A DNA stretch of 64,000 nucleotides from Baylisascaris procyonis (Eukaryota > Nematoda > Chromadorea > Rhabditida > Ascarididae). Shown here piece by piece: positions 61,900 to 64,000 of this stretch. Under the pieces are notes generated by a model. It was not told where the DNA came from. It worked only from the letters and a program-made list of their open reading frames with translations, and ran no database searches. A program made the position numbers and the translations under genes. The DNA lies in the NCBI GenBank assembly GCA_037389465.1, contig JAZARR010000169.1:62001-126000 (forward strand), read 5' to 3'. The number at the start of each line of letters is the position of its first letter. Positions within the stretch are counted from its first letter, which is position 1.

Positions 61900-62109
61900 A
61901 TAACGAAAAGGAGGGGTGATTTGCAACGTGCGCGCACGCGAAAAGCTACAATCCGAAGGATGGATTGCGTGATTGTGAAGTACCTACACTAAATTCATTA
62001 CTAATAAAGTATTGGTCAAACGCAGTGCTAACGGTCAATAATCCTTAGGCTCATTTAGTGGTTATCTAGAGGTCTATATCGATACTCAAGCTGATCTGTA
62101 AATTTTTTA

Positions 62110-62322
62110 GAGGGATCATGCCACTTTGAAGTTGATCTGTCAATAAAAGATTGCGCCTATGGGTTGTATCATTCAGCTTTGGATGCATTTGATCTATCAT
62201 TTAAGTGTACTTCAAATCTTAGAACCAGTCACCTTTTCTTTTTCTTCAAGTCTAGCTGTGAAAAGAACAAATTTTTTGTGAGAGATTTTAATGAGCTGCT
62301 GGATCACTTAAAATACCTGTAA
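62110..62322 (+). CDS. Unrecognised open frame after a splice-acceptor-like site
   Basis: After ATTTTTTTAG the frame is open for about 70 codons without an ATG: GSCHFEVDLSIKDCAYGLYH, ALDAFDLSFKCTSNLRTSHL, KNKFFVRDFNELLDHLKYL, then TAA; a GTAAAT donor lies at 62319. It could be an exon of the gene whose exons follow at 63.4 kb or a terminal exon of another. No family recognised. Confidence 0.3.
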   Translation, partial: EGSCHFEVDLSIKDCAYGLYHSALDAFDLSFKCTSNLRTSHLFFFFKSSCEKNKFFVRDFNELLDHLKYL

Positions 62323-63425
62323 ATAATTATTGTGCATATTCGTTTATTCGCTAATCTGCTGAGGGAAATTAGAATAGCATATATCGTGCCAAACTCTCAA
62401 CGTCGCCTTCCACACCTGTTTCCATGCATCAGGCTCATTTCTAGAAAAAAAATTGTTTAAACTTCCACGTTTTTGGAAGAAACATAGCCATTTCTCTACT
62501 TCTACATTCGTATAAGAAATGTGCTCACAAGTGCTTGGTTAACAGCGATCTCGAACCGCAATGAACAGCGAACCGAAAGGAATGAACCAACCGCTACCTC
62601 AATGAAAATCTCGAATGTGCATCCTTTTGCAACTTGCTCAAAGAATAGGTAGCAGAGAACGAATGTGCATACTTTGGCGTTTATATAAATAAAAAAGTTC
62701 GGATACTATTGTGCATTACTGTGCTTTTGCATGTGCTTCCATGCATCAGGCTCGATGCTTTAGTTGGTTGAGGTATTATTGTGCTTGAGGTGCCTAGACG
62801 ATGCAAGTGACCAATGCAGAAGAGTTCACAACGTGTTAATATCAGCTTCATGACTCAGCAGTACTATACTCGAGTATGGTAGTTTGAACGATGTGCTTCT
62901 ATTGCATGCTTCCCCACTTACTTCCGCGACTGATCACGGACCTACCAAAAAAGAAGAATGTGATCACGACAGAAAGTGGCACGATTTGCAATGGGCATTA
63001 TCTGCTTGATCAGTGAGCGATTCGTGTTCAATTCATGTCTCTCACATTTGCAAGCTGTTGCAGACAATGCTTTCCAAAAGAAATGCTCCAAGCAATTCTG
63101 CTGAAGTGCTCTTTAACCGTTGCACTTCCTCTCCTTAACAATCACCGATTTCGCCAAAGTGGCAAAACGTTTCACATTATTTTTGCCCATGAGTGAGGAG
63201 AAAGTCAATATCGTACATGAATAAACTAAAACGATGAAGAACCTGACATTTCGACAACGGAGGCAATGAGTGGTTTCGACTTATTCGAAGAAATATATTA
63301 AAAACTTTCCAATCCGATCCAAATAAGCGTTCTATTCTTACTTTCTGAAATTTATATATTACATTCAAAGGTTTTACTTGATTATATAGTACTTTTAAAT
63401 TGTCAATTTTCCAATTTTTTCAAAG
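62323..63425. other. No supported gene
   Basis: Contains a 17-base exact repeat TTCCATGCATCAGGCTC at 62420-62436 and 62737-62753. Any exon for the very N terminus of the TRAPPC9-like protein should lie here or further left; none was found. Confidence 0.35.
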
Positions 63426-63573
63426 TGCATGGTTTCGGATTATCACTTTCCTACAAAATCAACATCCCAAAGATATTTCATAGACGTGATTCATATCTTT
63501 GCTGTAGGCGGGTCCTTTGTGTCACCTCATAGAAGAATCGTTGGACTCATTGCATTGACACAAGCCGACTTTG
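63426..63573 (+). CDS. TRAPPC9: TRAPPC9/Trs120-like exon
   Basis: Acceptor TTTTTTCAAAG, donor G|GTACTT. Reads STSQRYFIDVIHIFAVGGSF then VSPHRRIVGLIALTQADF. It aligns with human TRAPPC9 DSQRVLYIRYRHHY...WGDFQTHRKVVGLITIT. TRAPPC9 is a subunit of the TRAPP II tethering complex that acts at the Golgi. An ATG at 63429 could act as start. The phase at its 3' end does not match the next exon, so a micro-exon or another donor is missing. Confidence 0.5.
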
Positions 63574-63650
63574 GTACTTTATGATCCCACTCCTGCAAAC
63601 TACTGCTCTTGCGGCCGTCTTTGTTCTTCTTACAGTTTCTCTCTCTTCAG

Positions 63651-63742
63651 TTCATTCGCCAGCTAAAGGATAAACTTCTTCGCCTGCATCCTTCTTTTCG
63701 TTGCCTGATTGTAGATGGCCAAGGAGGCATTGATTGCCCCAG
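63651..63742 (+). CDS. TRAPPC9: TRAPPC9/Trs120-like exon
   Basis: Acceptor CTCTTCAG (or TTACAG 15 bases earlier, same frame), donor AG|GTCTGA. Reads FIRQLKDKLLRLHPSFRCLI and VDGQGGIDCP, comparable to human TRAPPC9 YGSTLYDSRLFVFGLQGEI. Ends in phase 2, completed by the next exon. Confidence 0.5.
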
Positions 63743-63914
63743 GTCTGAGAGGTATTCTGATAATGGATGGCATAAATCAGCCGTGGCTCATATATATGCA
63801 GCTTTGGTTGTGTTTAGATGATTTATTCAACCACATCTGCCCTGTGTTCCTCAGCGTTGTAGGAGGCTACAGGTTTGGATCTCTTCTTTCCCACTTTCAT
63901 CATTACTCTTTTAG

Positions 63915-63972
63915 AGTGTATGAGCTGCCAAGAATGACGTACTTGCTCAACTTCATTTCCTACACAATCAAG
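63915..63972 (+). CDS. TRAPPC9: TRAPPC9/Trs120-like exon
   Basis: Acceptor CTTTTAG, donor AAG|GTATAT. Reads VYELPRMTYLLNFISYTIK, in phase with the previous exon; comparable to the human EKRIEDFIESLFIVL stretch. The gene continues beyond the window. Confidence 0.5.
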
Positions 63973-64000
63973 GTATATTCTTTGCTGTCAGTTTACGGCA

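Overview
The window reads as nuclear DNA of a nematode. It is AT-rich, its introns end in short TTTCAG / TTTTGCAG acceptors, it carries nematode-type BEL/Pao retrotransposons, and at 61451-61472 it holds a 22-base sequence that differs at one base from the conserved nematode spliced leader SL1.

Layout. 1-4778: a BEL/Pao element on the minus strand (copy A), its far LTR cut by the window edge. 4779-23143: about 18 kb with no convincing gene; it holds small repeats, purine-rich and C-rich tracts and a palindrome. About 23.1-51.6 kb: a plus-strand gene for a microtubule-associated protein of the MAP1 (MAP1A/MAP1B/futsch) family. I could place 24 exons by homology and splice signals. Reading phases agree at every junction from 27134 to the stop at 51612-51614, taking one of several possible ends for the 41.4-kb exon. 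The exons 5' of that (25130 onward, with weaker pieces at 23.1-23.5 kb) are less sure, and the first exon is not identified. Inside the intron 29771-36773 sits a second BEL/Pao element in the same orientation (copy B, 30161-36233) with 262/264-bp LTRs and the 5-bp target duplication GACCT. 53.4-53.8 kb: an unrecognised minus-strand ORF. 54.6-58.1 kb: a 1460-bp sequence present twice in direct orientation, separated by a 587-bp insert with LTR-like termini, a TATA box and a 29-bp minisatellite. 58.1-61.9 kb: a GC-richer stretch with broken coding sequence, mostly on the minus strand, and the SL1-like sequence. 63.4-64.0 kb: plus-strand exons that I match to the N-terminal part of TRAPPC9/Trs120, running off the window.

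How the parts relate. The MAP1 product has the N-terminal conserved domain of the family (exons 25.1-37.9 kb), a low-complexity Pro/Ala/Thr/Lys-rich and acidic middle (37.9-48.0 kb) that includes 13 tandem copies of an acidic heptapeptide, and the conserved C-terminal (light-chain-like) domain (49.1-51.6 kb). The two BEL elements are both defective: A has lost reverse transcriptase, RNase H and integrase through an in-frame deletion; B has lost integrase and carries a frameshift and a stop. Both keep gag, protease and an envelope-like reading frame. Their 3' halves (env plus 3' LTR) are almost identical, while their gag regions and 5' LTRs differ, so copy A looks like a recombinant.

I saw no tRNA, rRNA or CRISPR array. 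All homology statements come from reading translations by eye; no database search was possible.
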